Assembly (NCBI GenBank): GCA_039621445.1
Contig: CP154957.1
Span: 15,988,947 to 16,052,946, forward strand
Direction of reading: 5' to 3'
Length of the DNA: 64,000 nucleotides
DNA from: Euglena gracilis
Lineage: Eukaryota > Euglenida > Euglenophyceae > Euglenales
In this document: one piece after another, positions 1 through 11,021 of the stretch
Layout: the number at the start of each line of letters is the position of its first letter
How positions within the stretch are numbered: position 1 is the first letter of the stretch
The notes under the pieces: generated by a model
The model's database searches: none
What the model was told of the DNA's origin: nothing
Seen by the model: only the letters and a program-made list of their open reading frames with translations
Position numbers and translations under genes: made by a program

Positions 1-22
1 AAAGTTTCCCGGGGCAGTGGGT

Positions 23-112
23 ATAGTGTGGCGTGGTGTAATGTGGTGTGGTGTGTTGTGATGCAGTGTAGTGTAATGTAGTGTGGTGTGGTGTATGTGG
101 CATAGAAGAGCA
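23..112. repeat. TGTGG-type imperfect simple repeat
   Basis: Degenerate short-period repeat of GTGTGG/TGTAGTG units at the left edge of the window. From here to about 1287 I see no convincing gene: frames at 355-780 and 570-1283 lack family-like content, and 800-1200 is C/G-run-rich repeat sequence containing a GGCGCTTCG hairpin-like motif. Confidence 0.6.
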
Positions 113-1287
113 TAGTACAGTTTTGTATGGTACAGCACAGCTTTGCATGGTACACTGTAGTCTTGTTGTCATTGGCAGCATTTTTCACACCGGAATTTCC
201 TGCCCACATTACCTGCCCTGATCCTAACCCATCACTCCAGCAATGACACGGTGACGAAGGGCATGTCTGTGCCTTTGCTGGCCTGGGACTGACCTTCCCC
301 AGAAAAGTCGGGAAGTATTCCCATATGTTTGCCTTGTTTCCTGAGTGAAACATAATGGCTTTAGAACTGTTATCGAGTCTTTTGAATGGAAGCCAAATCG
401 GTTTCAAAATGATTTCTTTGAGGGGAGATGGGGAACAGGATATGGTGTCACCTTGGAGTTGGCAGCTGATTTTGGCATTTGCAACTGCAACCCTCGTTTT
501 CAACAGCCGTCTGTTGGAGCACAAAGGAGTTATGGTCAAAGTTCGTCTGCCTGACAATCGCAATGGCCAGTGCAGAGCAACGCATGGAATGAGAACTGCC
601 GACAACCCCTATCCCATTTCAGTCGTCATTGGTGTACCACGCACTCATCCTATGAGCTCACCTACAAAACCAATTTGGGACGACCGAAAGCAGTTTTTAG
701 ACACTCACCAGCCTATACTCATGTGCTGGAGGTTCACCCGCCACAGGATTTCCCCTTTCCAGACCCAGGTTCTTTTTTAAGGAATTTCGGGTGCTATGGG
801 CAGGCAGGAGAAAGGACCCCCCCCCCTCCCGGAGTCAGGCAGCGTTTGATATACGGAGGGGCCGGATCACCCCCCCCCCACTGCCAGGGGGACCAGACCG
901 ACCGCAGGGTGGAAGGGGTCAAACCCGAACCCCCCCAAGAAAAGATCAAAATGTTCCTTCTGGCGCTTCGAGCTGAAAATTTTGTGCATTTTTGCCAAAA
1001 TTTGGCCCAAAAAGTGAGTGCCAAAATAGCATTTTCAGCTGGGTTTTGGGGGGAGGGGCAAAAAATTCGTTCACCCAGTCTGCGGAAACCCTCCGACCCT
1101 CCCACCTGCCCCCATATCGCATCCTGGGGTCAGGTTTTGGGGTGGGCAGTGCTAAAGCACACACCCGGTGCCCAAGGCGCTGGGGGCCTGAAAATTGCTT
1201 TTTTCAAGAGAAAATTGGCTGGGCCAGAAGTCACTGGGACCCAAAGCCAACACAGCCATCCTCCTCCTCTCGGGGGTTGGTGAGCAG

Positions 1288-1488
1288 AAGCTGGCAAGGC
1301 CAATACGTGGTGCTCTCAGGGAGGCCCAGCAGGCAGCCGACGACGACACGGCGAAGCCTGCGGCTAAGATGCAGCTTGTTGCCGGCAAGGCAAAGGGTGA
1401 GGACCGGAACCTGCTCTCCAGCGCCATCCGATCCCGTCGCACGAAGGCCGGGAAGCTGATGCAAGCAGAGGACCGCATGGAGGGGGGC
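1288..1488 (+). CDS. ABCC/MRP transporter, exon: linker between NBD1 and TMD2
   Basis: First recognisable exon of an ATP-driven ABCC-type exporter, an integral membrane protein with two membrane domains and two nucleotide-binding domains (NBDs). This piece is the cytoplasmic linker after NBD1. It is basic and hydrophilic and ends in KLMQAEDRMEGGV, matching the family pattern 'xLxxxExRxxGxV' that precedes TMD2. The exon starts after 'gagcag' and ends before 'gtccag'. The following block continues the family pattern (V-x-W-x-x-Y-x-x-Y-L). NBD1 and TMD1 are not in the window. The junction to the next exon does not fit GT-AG cleanly. Confidence 0.65.
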
Positions 1489-1695
1489 GTCCAGGGGCGG
1501 ATCAGCACGCATTCTCGCAGTTGTCTTTTGTGTGTGCCAATGTGGGTTTGGTGGTGCGCCTGTGCGCTTGTGTTTGAAGGTTGTTTGCGAGTTTTGGTAT
1601 GTGACGGTTGGCTTTGTTCTTTGTAAGCTCGCATGCACATTTATTTTTCCACAGTTTTATTTGCACCTCTCATTTTTCTTATTCCCTCCCTGAAG

Positions 1696-1763
1696 TCATC
1701 AGATGGGTCACGTACAGCAAGTACCTGGCGACCAGCAGGGACCTTGCTGGATTTGTTTGTCTG
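1696..1763 (+). CDS. ABCC/MRP transporter, exon: start of TMD2
   Basis: Short block reading RWVTYSKYLATSRDLAGF, which fits the conserved Y-x-x-Y-L segment just before the first helix of TMD2 in ABCC proteins. It is bounded by 'tgaag' on the left and 'ctg|gtcacc' on the right. Family fit and position between neighbouring exons are the main support; the exact borders are uncertain. Confidence 0.5.
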
Positions 1764-2099
1764 GTCACCTTTGATGCCCAACTTAATGCTTTTAACCCCA
1801 GACGTTCATGCGAGTGGACGTTGGGGTTTCAAAAAGATACCCCCCCTCCAAAGACTGGGCTTGTCCAACCACCACCACCCAGTCAGGATATTGATTCCAT
1901 AAATTCCGGAAGAGTTGCGTGAATTTATTTTTGCTTTCTTTGCTTTTTGTATTTTCAGAGAAGTTTTCCTTTGTAATGTGTTCACATAAGCACTTCTCTG
2001 CGGAGCCCGGAATTTGTGTGGCAGTGAACAGGTCCCGTCAAATGTGCTTCATGAGGTATGTCCCCATGTTCCACACCACTCAATTGAAAATACAATGTT

Positions 2100-3600
2100 T
2101 GGTTTTGATTGTTTCGATACCCCCCCGCCCTATGTCCAACGACCCCCCTATGTCTAATGACCACCCCCCCGGTCAGAGAACACCTTTTCGGAGGTTTGAC
2201 CAAATTTTTGGTCCCGGCGTGAAGCGCCGGGACGAAAAATTTTGCCCAAAAATTGGCCAAAAATTTGGTCGAAATGCCATTTTTTGACACTTTTTGGACA
2301 AATATTTGTCAAAATTGCCCAAAATTTTCGGCGCAAAGCGCCGGAAGGGAAAAATTGGGCATTTTTGAGTGGGTAGGGACCCGGGTACCCACCAACTTTC
2401 TTTTGACCCCATGTCCAACGACCACCCCCCCCCCCCCCCCCCCGTCAAAGGCCACCTTTTTTGTCACTCCCCTTTGTCCAACCCCCCCCCCCCCCCCCCG
2501 GTCAGAGGACAGAGGTTACCGGTCATTGGACATAGGGGGGGGGGTAATGCAAACCCCACCCCACTTATAAACCCCCCCACTTATAAACCCCCCCCACCTA
2601 TAAACCCCCCCCCTCGGTCCGACCAACCAAACCGGATCCTATAACCCCCCCCCAAAGGAAGAAAAATGCAAACCGCCAGGGACAATTTTTTCTGCCGCAA
2701 ACCATCCAACAACTTGGGTGGTTTGATTTGCTGACCAGCATCAAAAATGCCAATTTTTTTTTACCAAATTTGCCAAAAATTGCCAATTTCGGGGGGTTTC
2801 GGGGTCATTTTGGGGGGTCGGATTTTCACCAATAATTCCGGATCCTAAACCCCCCCCCCCACTTATAAACCCCCCCTTCGGCCGACCAACCAAACCGGAT
2901 CCTATAAACCCTGGGGGGTTTATAAGCGGGGGGGGGGTTAGGCACCACAAAATGACACCATTTGGTTACCTCCCCCCCCCTTGTCTAAGCACCACCCTTG
3001 TCTAAGCACCACCCCCCCGGTTCTTACCCATCTTTTTACAGGTCATCGTCACGGGGAGGTTTCTTTTGTGTGCATTTTTAAGGGAAATTTCTCAAACATT
3101 TCGAATTTCTGCAACTTCTGAGACCTGATTTGGTGAGGTATTGTTGATTTCTGCATCCATATGTGTGTAAGTTCAACAGTGGACCTCCAAATTAAGGTGA
3201 ATTTTTCTTTTTCGGTGCGAAGCGCCGGATTTTTTTTTTTGCATTCAAAATTTCCCCCCTTGTCTAAGCCCCCCCCCCCTGGTTCCTACCCATATTTTGG
3301 CAAAATAAGCACCCCCCCCCCCGGTTCTTACCCATCTTTTCCGGTTCTTAGACAAGGGGGGGGGGGTAATGAAGTAATGGCAAAATTGCACGTGTATGAA
3401 AATGCCAAAAACAGGGAGAAAAAAGCTGACAGCCCCCTGAAAAATGATAAATGGCCTGATTGTTTGAGAGCGGTTATTTAGACAAACGGCCAAACATTGC
3501 CAACAAGTTGGCCAAATGACCAAAAAAACCAAAACTGGCAACAACCAAGCGGCCAAAACTGGCCAAAGTGGCTGAAATCAGCAAAAAAAAATCAAACAGC
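2100..3600. repeat. C/G-run-rich intronic repeats with GCGAAGCGCC hairpins
   Basis: Intron sequence with no gene visible. It is a patchwork of poly-C/poly-G runs, 'TATAAACCCCCC' units (2568-2660, 2843-2935) and 'CTAAGCACCACCC' units (2990-3360). Three copies of an imperfect GGCGCGAAGCGCC-type hairpin lie near 2216, 2329 and 3214. The same units recur at 24136-24205, 30705-30790 and 32590-33010, so these are dispersed repeat families. Confidence 0.6.
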
Positions 3601-3635
3601 CGCCGACCAAAAGAATCTACATGCTCCCAACCAAG

Positions 3636-3830
3636 CGCCCTGATGGGCCCAAGCTTCGGCGGGGTGCTCTGGTTCGCCACCAACTTCCTCGTCACAGTGC
3701 TGCAGCATTTCTTCGAGAAGGCCGGGCAGCTGTGGCTCGGCTACTGGGCCCAGGGGGTCTTCTGGGAGGACGAGCCCACCGCGTTCTGGCTGGGCATCTG
3801 CCGCGGGCCCCCCTGCCCCAAACCTCCCCG
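3636..3830 (+). CDS. ABCC/MRP transporter, exon: TMD2 helix 1 region
   Basis: Encodes a hydrophobic stretch (GGVLWFATNFLVTVLQHFFE) followed by QLWLGYWA, which matches the 'WLxxW' end of the first TMD2 helix in ABCC proteins. The rest (EDEPTAFWLGI) fits the short extracellular loop. GC-rich coding sequence stands out from the A/T- and C-run-rich introns on both sides. The 3' border (before 'gttgtgg') is a guess; the family-like part ends near 3800. Confidence 0.75.
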
Positions 3831-4470
3831 GTTGTGGCCGTCGTTTTTTCGGGGAATCCCAGCAAAACCTTTCCCTGGACTCGTGAACTTGTGGTGATTC
3901 AATGTCACAAACCCCCACAAATGATTTCCCCTCCCTCTGAAGCAAGTTATTCTCCCCAGATGCATGTCCCAAAGGTTCGATTTCCACGAAATAATTTGCC
4001 CCGGGTTCCATTTTGGTTGATCAGATTGTTTGTTTGCCCCCGTGTAGTGTGCTGTTCGGGGGGGGGGTTCACCACCCAGTTGAGGGCGCATCCCCGTGAG
4101 GTCCATTGTGGTCGACCCCCCTGATTACTTTAAGTTCAATAAGGGGAGAGGGTTCCGCTGGTAACCGCTCTCTCAGAATGTCTGGATTGTCAGAATGGTC
4201 TGGATAATTTTGCATCTGTCTTTTATTATTTATTTTTGGCTTCGTGTGTTTTTCACTGTTCGGATTTTTTTGCTCTATCGGCCAAAGGAGGGGGGTCTCA
4301 TCTTGGGAGGTTAAGGGTAATTTGGGCAGATCCACCGTGCTTTTTTTTGGAGGGAAAATATGGTTGCCTCACATGTTACAGCACGTGCCATTATGTTTAA
4401 AGCACGGAAAAAATCACAAATTGCCTGCCAGCAAAACAGCGAAAGAGGTGAATGGGCTCAACATTGTCAG

Positions 4471-4642
4471 GGGCTCCCGCCCCCATGCCGCCTTCATCGT
4501 CCTGTCCGCATTGTGTGTGATTGGCCGGGAGACGCAGTACGCGTACGGCTCGGCCCGCCCGTCCCTGAAGCTGCACGAGCGGGCACTGCGGCGGGTGTTG
4601 GGGGCCCCCATGTCGTATTTCGACACCACGCCGGCCAGGGGG
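4471..4642 (+). CDS. ABCC/MRP transporter, exon: TMD2 helices 2-3
   Basis: Begins after 'cattgtcag' and encodes [20 protein letters not shown] followed by [20 protein letters not shown] and DTTPA. This is the classic ABCC segment 'a..LH..lL..vl.aPmsFFDttP', the intracellular coupling region of TMD2. The donor is probably within the G run at 4638-4643. The predicted phase does not match the next exon exactly, so a small consensus error or an unusual site is likely. Confidence 0.85.
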
Positions 4643-4659
4643 GTGCTGTTATGAACGTG

Positions 4660-4733
4660 ACCGCGCGCGTGTGTGGAGGTGTGCGTGCGTGCGTGCGTGC
4701 GTGCATGCGTGCGTGCGTGCGTGCGTGTGGCGC

Positions 4734-4782
<49 letters not shown>

Positions 4783-4787
4783 CGTGC

Positions 4788-4840
<53 letters not shown>

Positions 4841-4895
4841 CGCGAGCGTGCGTGCATGCGCGCACGTGTGTGTGTGTGTGTGTGTGGCGTGTGCG

Positions 4896-4975
<80 letters not shown>

Positions 4976-4988
4976 TGCGTGCGCACAT

Positions 4989-5021
<33 letters not shown>

Positions 5022-5092
5022 GGTGTGTGTGTGTGGGCGTGGGTGTTGGCTTGGGTGTGGGCGTGGGTGTGGGTGGGTGGGTGGGTTCAGTT
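4660..5092. repeat. (GT)n/(GC)n/(TC)n compound microsatellite
   Basis: About 430 bp of GT, GCGT, GC and TC dinucleotide tracts filling most of one intron of the transporter gene. Long reading frames on both strands across it are artefacts of the repeat. Alternating purine-pyrimidine GT/GC tracts of this length are known to favour Z-DNA. Confidence 0.95.
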
Positions 5093-5135
5093 CAGTGTGT
5101 GATCCAACCGTCACTCCCCACCTTGCTTGGGGCAG

Positions 5136-5296
5136 CACTGCCCTGTGGTGGACGGGCCGCATCATCAACCGCTTCTCCCAGGACATCAGCGACTTGGACC
5201 TCATGCTGCCCTTCATGTTCAACCAGCACCTCAACATGTGCTTCCTGCTCATTACGTCGATCATTGCCATCCTGATCGCGACGCCCTGGTTCATCG
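5136..5296 (+). CDS. ABCC/MRP transporter, exon: TMD2 GRIINRFSQD segment
   Basis: Encodes TGRIINRFSQDISDLDLMLP, matching the invariant ABCC motif 'GRIlNRFSkDi..iD..lp', then a hydrophobic helix ending in LIATPWFI. The exon starts after 'ggggcag' and ends 'TTCATCG|gttctt'. Joined in phase 1 to the next exon it reads IGVFAVVFGFY, which supports the 3' border. One nucleotide at the 5' join does not fit. Confidence 0.88.
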
Positions 5297-5735
5297 GTTC
5301 TTGCCCAGAGTGCCCCTCCCTCCCCAGCCCCTCCTGGATGTTTGTCCTTTCTGGGCTTGACACGGCATACGTTATGTCTGAACGTCCACAGCAAGGCCTA
5401 CAAAAGTTGCCGCCTTGAGGCTGGCTTGTCAGTTTCAACTCCCCAGAGGCGGGTGGGAGGGGTGGTGGAAATTTTCTGTTTTGACAACTGTCAGGGATTT
5501 TGGTTTCCAGTCAGGTGACAAATTCCCAAGCATCAACCGTTGCATACATGAGAACAGTGTTTTCGGCCAAGTGTTAAACAGGCGGCTGATTTTCCAGCTC
5601 ACCAGAACCTGGCACCCCAGCACACCCCTATGTCACTCAAGGCCATATTGCGGGGGAAAATTGCCTGGTTGCCCATTTTGGGGATCTGAACAGCTTCCCA
5701 GTGACGTCCTTTGCCCACATTTCTTTCTCGCTCAG

Positions 5736-5867
5736 GTGTTTTTGCCGTGGTCTTCGGCTTCTATTTCATCTGCGCACGCATCTACATGAAGAGCAGCTTG
5801 GAGCTCCGCCGGATGTACAGCATCACCACCACCCCCGTGTTGAACCATTTCCAGCAGAGTCTCCAGG
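5736..5867 (+). CDS. ABCC/MRP transporter, exon: TMD2 helix and QQSLQG segment
   Basis: Encodes FAVVFGFYFICARIYMKSSL, then ELRRMYSITTTPVLNHFQQS and LQG. This is the ABCC pattern '..yy...sReLkRL....sPi..hf.esl.G', with TTTPV in place of the usual SP[IV]. The acceptor is 'cgctcag' and the donor 'CCAGG|gtgtgtg'. It joins in phase 1 to GLTSIRAYG 18.4 kb downstream, restoring the family sequence exactly. Confidence 0.9.
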
Positions 5868-6067
5868 GTGTGTGTTGCTCTCGGTGGGTGGGATTGTGGT
5901 GTGCGTGTGGCAGGAATGTGGGGTTTTTTTTGTCTGTCCACATATTTATGAGTTCTTTTTATTTGAGGTTCAATTTGGCAACCTTGAAAAGCAGATATGG
6001 AAGAAACAGGGCACAGAAATACGCACACACCAAGCAATTTACTCTGTATGGAATCCCTGCATAGAAT

Positions 6068-6860
6068 AAGCCAGGTTTTGTGTCGTGCTGAGCTCTTTAC
6101 GTGGGTGATCGTGCCATGCTGCAGCAGATATTTGAGGCGTTGGCAGCCAGGGCGGCCCGGCCCAGCCCGGCCCGGCAGCCCAGTATCCCGGCCCGGCCCA
6201 GCCCGGCCTGGCCCGTCCAAAATGTACGGGTTTCGGGCCAAAAGGGGGGGGCTGGGGGGTTGGGGAGAGCTCATTTTCGGTTCGGAAACAGTTTTTCCAG
6301 GTCGGGGAGGCCCAAAAACATCGTTTTGGGTAAAAGAAATTTTCGATCCTAGAAATGACCCAAGAATGGGTTTCGGGCCAAAATGAGAAACCCCAGGGCC
6401 ATTTTGGGCCACAAAAGCGCGCCGGAACACGGGCCAGGCGTGTGGGCAGCCAAAACGGGAAATGGGGGATGATAGAAGGCCTCCAGGGATGCATTTCATC
6501 TAACTGACATTTCCGGAAATAATGGACGTTTTCTCGAGATATTTTGGGGAAATCAATTTTTTGACCGAAAATCTCGCCCGGCGAAATGGCAGAGTCGAAG
6601 GGGGGGAGGCAAATCCTACCCAGTTTGGACCTTTCGCAGGCGAATAAATCAGGCCTGGCGGGGAGTTGAGGGTTAAACGGAGGTGATTCGAAAACTAGAA
6701 ATCCAGTCGCTCGCAGTTGCAAAAAGAATTCCGGGAATGGGGCCGGGTTCATGGTGATAATCCGGTTCCCCCACCTACCGGGGGGAGGGGGGGGGTCCAA
6801 CCCACCCCCTTTCCCCCAGTGGTAAGCTTCGCTCTTACCCATGAAGGGATAAGAGCTCAG
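6068..6860. mobile_element. Family A foldback-like element, copy 1
   Basis: Runs from a CAGGTTTTG...GCTGAGCTCTT end (about 6071) to the inverted head copy at 6821-6860 (GGTAAGCTTCGCTCTTACCC ... GAGCTCAGC). It includes the conserved body text shared with other copies (for example 'aaagcgcgccggaacac' and 'ggcggattatcac'-type segments). No plausible protein. It also contains a CGG/CCC-rich GGCCCGGCCCAGCCC stretch at 6150-6215. Confidence 0.6.
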
Positions 6861-6882
6861 CCCCCCGTGATTTATAACCTAG

Positions 6883-6935
<53 letters not shown>

Positions 6936-6945
6936 GTATTTATAT

Positions 6946-6978
<33 letters not shown>

Positions 6979-6990
6979 AACATATATAAC
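6883..6990. repeat. (AT)n-(CA)n microsatellite
   Basis: AT dinucleotide tract followed by CA and AT tracts inside the large intron. No gene is associated with it. Confidence 0.95.
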
Positions 6991-7167
6991 CTATAGCCCC
7001 CTTAGAGGGAAAAAATGATGAAGAAAGAAGAGAGACAAAATGTGCCAAAAAATCGCACGGCGTGCAGAAAAAGCAGGTGCGGTGGTCTTGCCACCTCTGA
7101 GGTTTTTGGCAAATAAAACCCCACAAAATGACCCAGATTACCTTTTTTTACCCCTGGTGCAAAAATC

Positions 7168-7192
7168 AGCTTAGGTGGCACTAATTGCCCAC
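7168..7192. repeat. Dispersed repeat abutting the 10.3-kb element
   Basis: The segment CTTAGGTGGCACTAATTGCC with the following CCAC recurs in inverted orientation at about 22826-22848 (GTGGGCAATTAGCGCCACCTAAG). It lies only about 10 bp outside the left terminus of the large element, so that element may have inserted beside or into an older repeat. Confidence 0.55.
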
Positions 7193-7199
7193 ACCCATT

Positions 7200-7204
7200 T
7201 ATAT
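7200..7204. other. Left 5-bp target-site duplication TATAT
   Basis: TATAT directly precedes the left terminal repeat of the element at 7205 and is repeated directly after the right terminal repeat (17483-17487). The neighbourhood is AT-rich, so 5 bp alone could be chance; it is meaningful together with the 26-bp inverted termini. Confidence 0.6.
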
Positions 7205-7230
7205 CTTAGACGGCTGGGAATGCACTTTTC
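7205..7230 (+). repeat. Left terminal inverted repeat of the 10.3-kb element
   Basis: 26 bp beginning CTTAGACGGCTGGGAATGCA and ending CTTTTC. It matches the reverse complement of 17457-17482 at 25 of 26 positions (T/C at position 11). Its inner part, GGGAATGCAC, resembles a half-site of the internal GAATGCGC palindromes. Confidence 0.8.
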
Positions 7231-7659
7231 ATTTTTGGTGGGCTTTTGCGACCAAGTGAGTCACCACCACTTGACGGGGCGGCCGACCCGACAAGCCGAG
7301 GTGATCACGTGGGATTGTGTACCACGACTTCCGGTGTCCGAGGATTTTTTTTTTGAGGAATCCAATTTTTTTCATTTTTGGGAGACCTGTTTTTGACCTC
7401 CGCCGGCACTGCAGCGGCAGGGGGAAACACCTCGTCGGACGAAGCCGGTGCGACACGAAACGCTGTTTTTCAGGGCGGCACCCTCGTCCGGTGAACGCAT
7501 GGTACCCGCTGGCTCCCCCCTTTCCCTGGTGGCCTCGGTATTGCGCAGGTGCGCATTCACCCCCCTCCCCCACCCCCGCTTTTATTTTGATTTGGAAACA
7601 AAGCATATGGGCTTTTTGCTGGAGACTCTATTCCCTCGCTGTCCTTTGGTCCGTGGGGT

Positions 7660-7663
7660 ATAT

Positions 7664-7740
<77 letters not shown>

Positions 7741-7860
7741 CTTATCTATATCTATTTCTTTTTTATTCTATATAGATATATTTTTCTATTATATATTCCC
7801 CCCAATATATATCACGTATATCTATTCTCTGTTTATTTTTTTTAGAATCCTCTTTCTATA
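7660..7860. repeat. (AT)n microsatellite within the 10.3-kb element
   Basis: TATA-type dinucleotide tracts with interruptions, ending at a G run (7861-7876). Non-coding. Confidence 0.9.
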
Positions 7861-8539
7861 GGGGGGGGGGGGGGGCGCGTGCCGGTCGGGGGGGTGTGCA
7901 GGTTGAGTGGGCCTCAGCACATGGTTGGAGCGGCGTGTATATGGTTCGCCGGGGTGAACAGGGTGACAGAGGGGTGTGACAGAGTCCGCACAGGGGTTCA
8001 CCGAGGCACACCGTGACTGCCACACTGCGGCCCGTGGCCGCGCGCCGCCGCCTGTGCCGCCCGACGCCCCCGCTGCCGCCCCCGGCGCAGCGCTGGGCGC
8101 GCTGGTGGGTGCACTCCCCTTGGCCTTGTCCCATGGGGAGAGGGAGGGGTGTGCCCGCACCTGACCCACCCCCAGTGAACCCCCGAGTCGCCTCAGGTGT
8201 GCCACCCTGGTCCAGCGGGCCTCCTAAGTGTACACTGGGTGTGTGCTGTCTGCCGGTGTGCGAGCACTGAGCGGTAAAACAAATGAAACGGGCATTGTTG
8301 ATTCAGAGAGGGGATGAATTCGCACGTGCGCATTCTTTTTAGCCCCGACACATGTGTGCACCGTGTGTATTCACCGGCTGCTATGTCGACAGTGCACGCG
8401 AGAGGGGTTGGCAGAATGGGAGGAATAGCTTCCGGGGAAGAGAGGGGTGTGCATAAGGAAACAATGCGCATGTGCGCAATCCACACACGTTGAGCAGAAG
8501 AATGCGCGCATGCGCAATGTTGCACGGGGATGAGGAGAA

Positions 8540-8990
8540 ATGATTCTGAAGAGGAGTGCACCCCCTTGTGGGGTATGCTCATTTCCCCTTCGGCGGCGGC
8601 GGGAAGGGCAGCAGGGTGAATTTGCCCGTCCGCTCCTGCAGGGTGGTCCACGCGGCTGGGGATTGCTGCTGCTGGGGGGCGCAGGCAGGCCCTGCAGGCC
8701 CTCACCCCCCAGGAAGAAGAAGCGACGTCTGGAGGAGGCGGAGCCGGAGGCGACGCCACCCCCCAAGCGGAGGACTTCCCTGCTCCCCAGCCCCAGCCAG
8801 AGCCCCAGCCGCTTTGAGGCCCCGCCCTTCGGCAACTTCCCGCGCCTCCCACTCCTCCAGCCAAGCCCCCTCCCCAAGCCCCCAGCCCCCGGCCGGTGCC
8901 CGATCCCCAGCCCAGTCCCCAGTCCGGGGGGAGGGTCTTGCCGGCCCGGCCGCGATCATGCCGAGGGGAGGTGGACCGCTGGGCTTCTTG
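8540..8990 (+). other. Ambiguous coding segment (+ or - strand) of the 10.3-kb element
   Basis: Both strands are open here. The + strand reads PPRKKKRRLEEAEPEATPPP and then a proline/serine-rich stretch, resembling a nuclear localisation signal followed by a disordered region. The - strand continues the acidic tail of the internal gene with less natural composition. The G/C run at 8994-9013 sits at the boundary and could hide an indel. A convergent + strand gene in the element's left end is possible but unproven. Confidence 0.3.
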
Positions 8991-8999
8991 GGGACGGGG

Positions 9000-9986
9000 G
9001 GGGGGGCGGGGGGGTGGAGTGGGCTCTGGGGCTTCCACCTCCTCCACTGGGGGCACCAGCACCACGGGCTGCCTTCGCCGCTCTTCCCTCCCCTTCCCCC
9101 TTCTTCTTCCTCCGACTCCACCACGGTCTCTGGCTCAGCCGCAGCCTGGGCGGCCCCCTGCTGCCCCTCCTCGGCCTCTTCGCCACCCTCGCCCTCCACC
9201 ACCTGTGCAGAGGGTGCCTGCCCCTCGGGGATTTCGGGCTCTGCCTCTGCCTCCGCCTCCTCCCCCTCTTCGTAACTGGGGTGGGACGACAGTGGCGACA
9301 ACCGTCCGCTGGCCACCTGGCCCTCCTCTTCCTCATCCTCCTCCTCCTCCTCTTCATCCTCCTCCTCCTCTGGGGTGAAGTGGGGTGGGGACCGACCTTG
9401 CTCCCTGGCTTCCTTCCTCTGGTATTGCCGCTCGAACTTCCGGGCCTCGCGGAGGAGGGACTCGGGCACCCCCTGGGAGGTGCTGGGCCTCGGGCAGGCC
9501 TTGGCCTTCGCCTTGCCCTTGCCACGCTGTGCGGCGCGCTTGGCCGCCCACTCCTTCTTCTTCTCATCGCATCGCTGGATGGCCTCCTTCCGGGCCTGGG
9601 CCTCTGTGGCTTTCACCTCCAGCATCTGCTTCAGCACCTCTGACTCCACCACCGTCCACAGCGGCTCGGACTTCTCCACGGCGTCCTGCAGCTGCTTCCA
9701 CAGCCCCGTGTTGTCCACCAGGCAGGCCTCGCGTGCTGGATGTGCTCGGTGTACTCCACCGGCTGCACCCTCTCCTTCCCCGTCAGGACCGCCACCATGT
9801 GCGGGGGGTCGGGCATCCAGTTGAGAGGTGCCCCACCCACACCGCCGAGGGGAGCTGCAGGAGGAGGAAGCTGTCCACCTCCACTGGTCGACGGACAGCG
9901 CGGCGCCACAGGTAGTCCACGACGGCCCAGTGCAGCGCGTTGGGGGAGCCGTTCGACTCGCGGTCCCAGAGGATGACGGGAGGGAC
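9000..9986 (-). CDS. Element-encoded unknown protein, last recognisable exon
   Basis: Starts after a good acceptor ('ccacctcag') and reads VPPVILWDRESNGSPNALHW, then AVVDYLWRRAVRRPVEVDSF. After a frame change near 9800 it reads PPHMVAVLTGKERVQPVEYT. After another near 9730 come LVDNTGLWKQLQDAVEKSEP, a Lys/Ala-rich helix (KKKEWAAKRAAQRGKGKAKA) and a long acidic run of Glu/Asp at about 9325-9370. The C-terminus is unclear beyond the G run near 9000. Trp-rich amphipathic sequence, basic helix and acidic tail suggest a DNA- or chromatin-associated protein; this is inference. The frame changes are either decay or consensus errors. Confidence 0.6.
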
Positions 9987-10251
9987 CTGAGGTGGGTGGC
10001 AAGGGGGTATTGTGCAGGTGCGCATTCGAACAGTGTATGGAATGCCAAGAGGGATATGGAATGCAGCAGCTTACAAACGCAAATAAGAATGCGCACCAGC
10101 GCAATCACCCCAGTGAAGGGATGATTGCACAGGTGCGCATTCATGTGGTGGGATCCATTCATGCACCACCCAGGCGAATTATGCATCCAGACGGACAAAG
10201 TTTTCGAAAGCCAGTGATTTAGAGATTCAGTGGGGGCCTCCCAGACACAAC

Positions 10252-10845
10252 CCTTGAGCCTGTCCAGCTCGTTGTCGTGCAGGAGGATGTGGAGGGAGAA
10301 TTTCACTGGCCGGTGGCGCTGCACCCCGAACTCCACCACCTGGCCACAGCCAGCGCCAGGGCGGGCGGGCCGAAGACCGCCACCAGGACGTCGTCCGCCA
10401 CGACGTACACCTGGGGGGCAATGGACCCCCCCTCTCCGCCTGCACCACCGCCAGCCGCACCTTCGCCTGTTCCGCCTGCTGTGGCACCCCCGCCGCCGAC
10501 GCCGCCGCGTAGCAGTAGACCCTCGCCAGGGTCTTCTCCTGCCCCTGGACCTCCCTCGTGTAGTCCACGCACGCCAGGTGCGCCGGGTCCTCCGTCACCA
10601 CCACCTTTGGTGTCGTGTGCGGGGTGGCCAGGCTCTCCCGCAGCGCCTCGAACTTTACGCTGGTCCACACCTCCGCCGTGGCCAGCGCCGTGAAGGGGGG
10701 GCTTGTCGCCTCCTCCTTCCACTCCCACCGCCCAAGCCGCGTCACCAGTGCCTCAGCGCAACCGCGCCTCGAACTTTACGCTGGTCCACACATCCGCCTT
10801 GTCCAGCGCCGTGAAGGTGGGGCTTTGTTCCTTGAACCTCCGCCG
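10252..10845 (-). CDS. Element-encoded unknown protein, exon
   Basis: Reads EVWTSVKFEALRESLATPHT, TEDPAHLACVDYTREVQGQE, then after a frame change APQVYVVADDVLVAVFGPPA and after another FSLHILLHDNELDRLKG. It ends at a GT donor ('AAGG|gttgtgtc') that joins to VPPVILWD of the next exon. An internal near-duplication (see 10648-10832) repeats the FTAL..A.VWTSVKFEA segment, one copy of which is followed by a stop. Not recognised as a known family. Confidence 0.6.
10648..10832. repeat. Tandem near-duplication inside the element gene
   Basis: The text 'cgaactttacgctggtccac' begins at about 10650 and again at about 10768. It is followed in both cases by 'cgccgtgaagg' after a similar spacer, giving a period near 118 bp. 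The duplication falls in coding sequence and disturbs the reading frame of one copy. Confidence 0.7.
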
Positions 10846-11021
10846 TGCCGTCCAATTTGTGAGCGAGGGGGTGGGCAGGGGAGTGGTAAACTATGGATGG
10901 AAAGAATGCGCAGGTACGCAATCGAACCACAATATGGAGCACACCCACGCAGAGCATCCCATGTCATCACAGAGCATCACATTCATTGGGACGAATGCAA
11001 ACGAGGGTGGGTGACACACAC

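Noticed and set aside
355-780. 141-codon + frame before the first ABCC exon
   Set aside because: No ABCC NBD1 motifs (Walker A, signature or Walker B) or splice support; cannot be tied to the transporter.
4360-5438. Long frames on both strands (up to 352 codons)
   Set aside because: They are produced by the GT/CA microsatellite; only the short ABCC segments at their ends are real.
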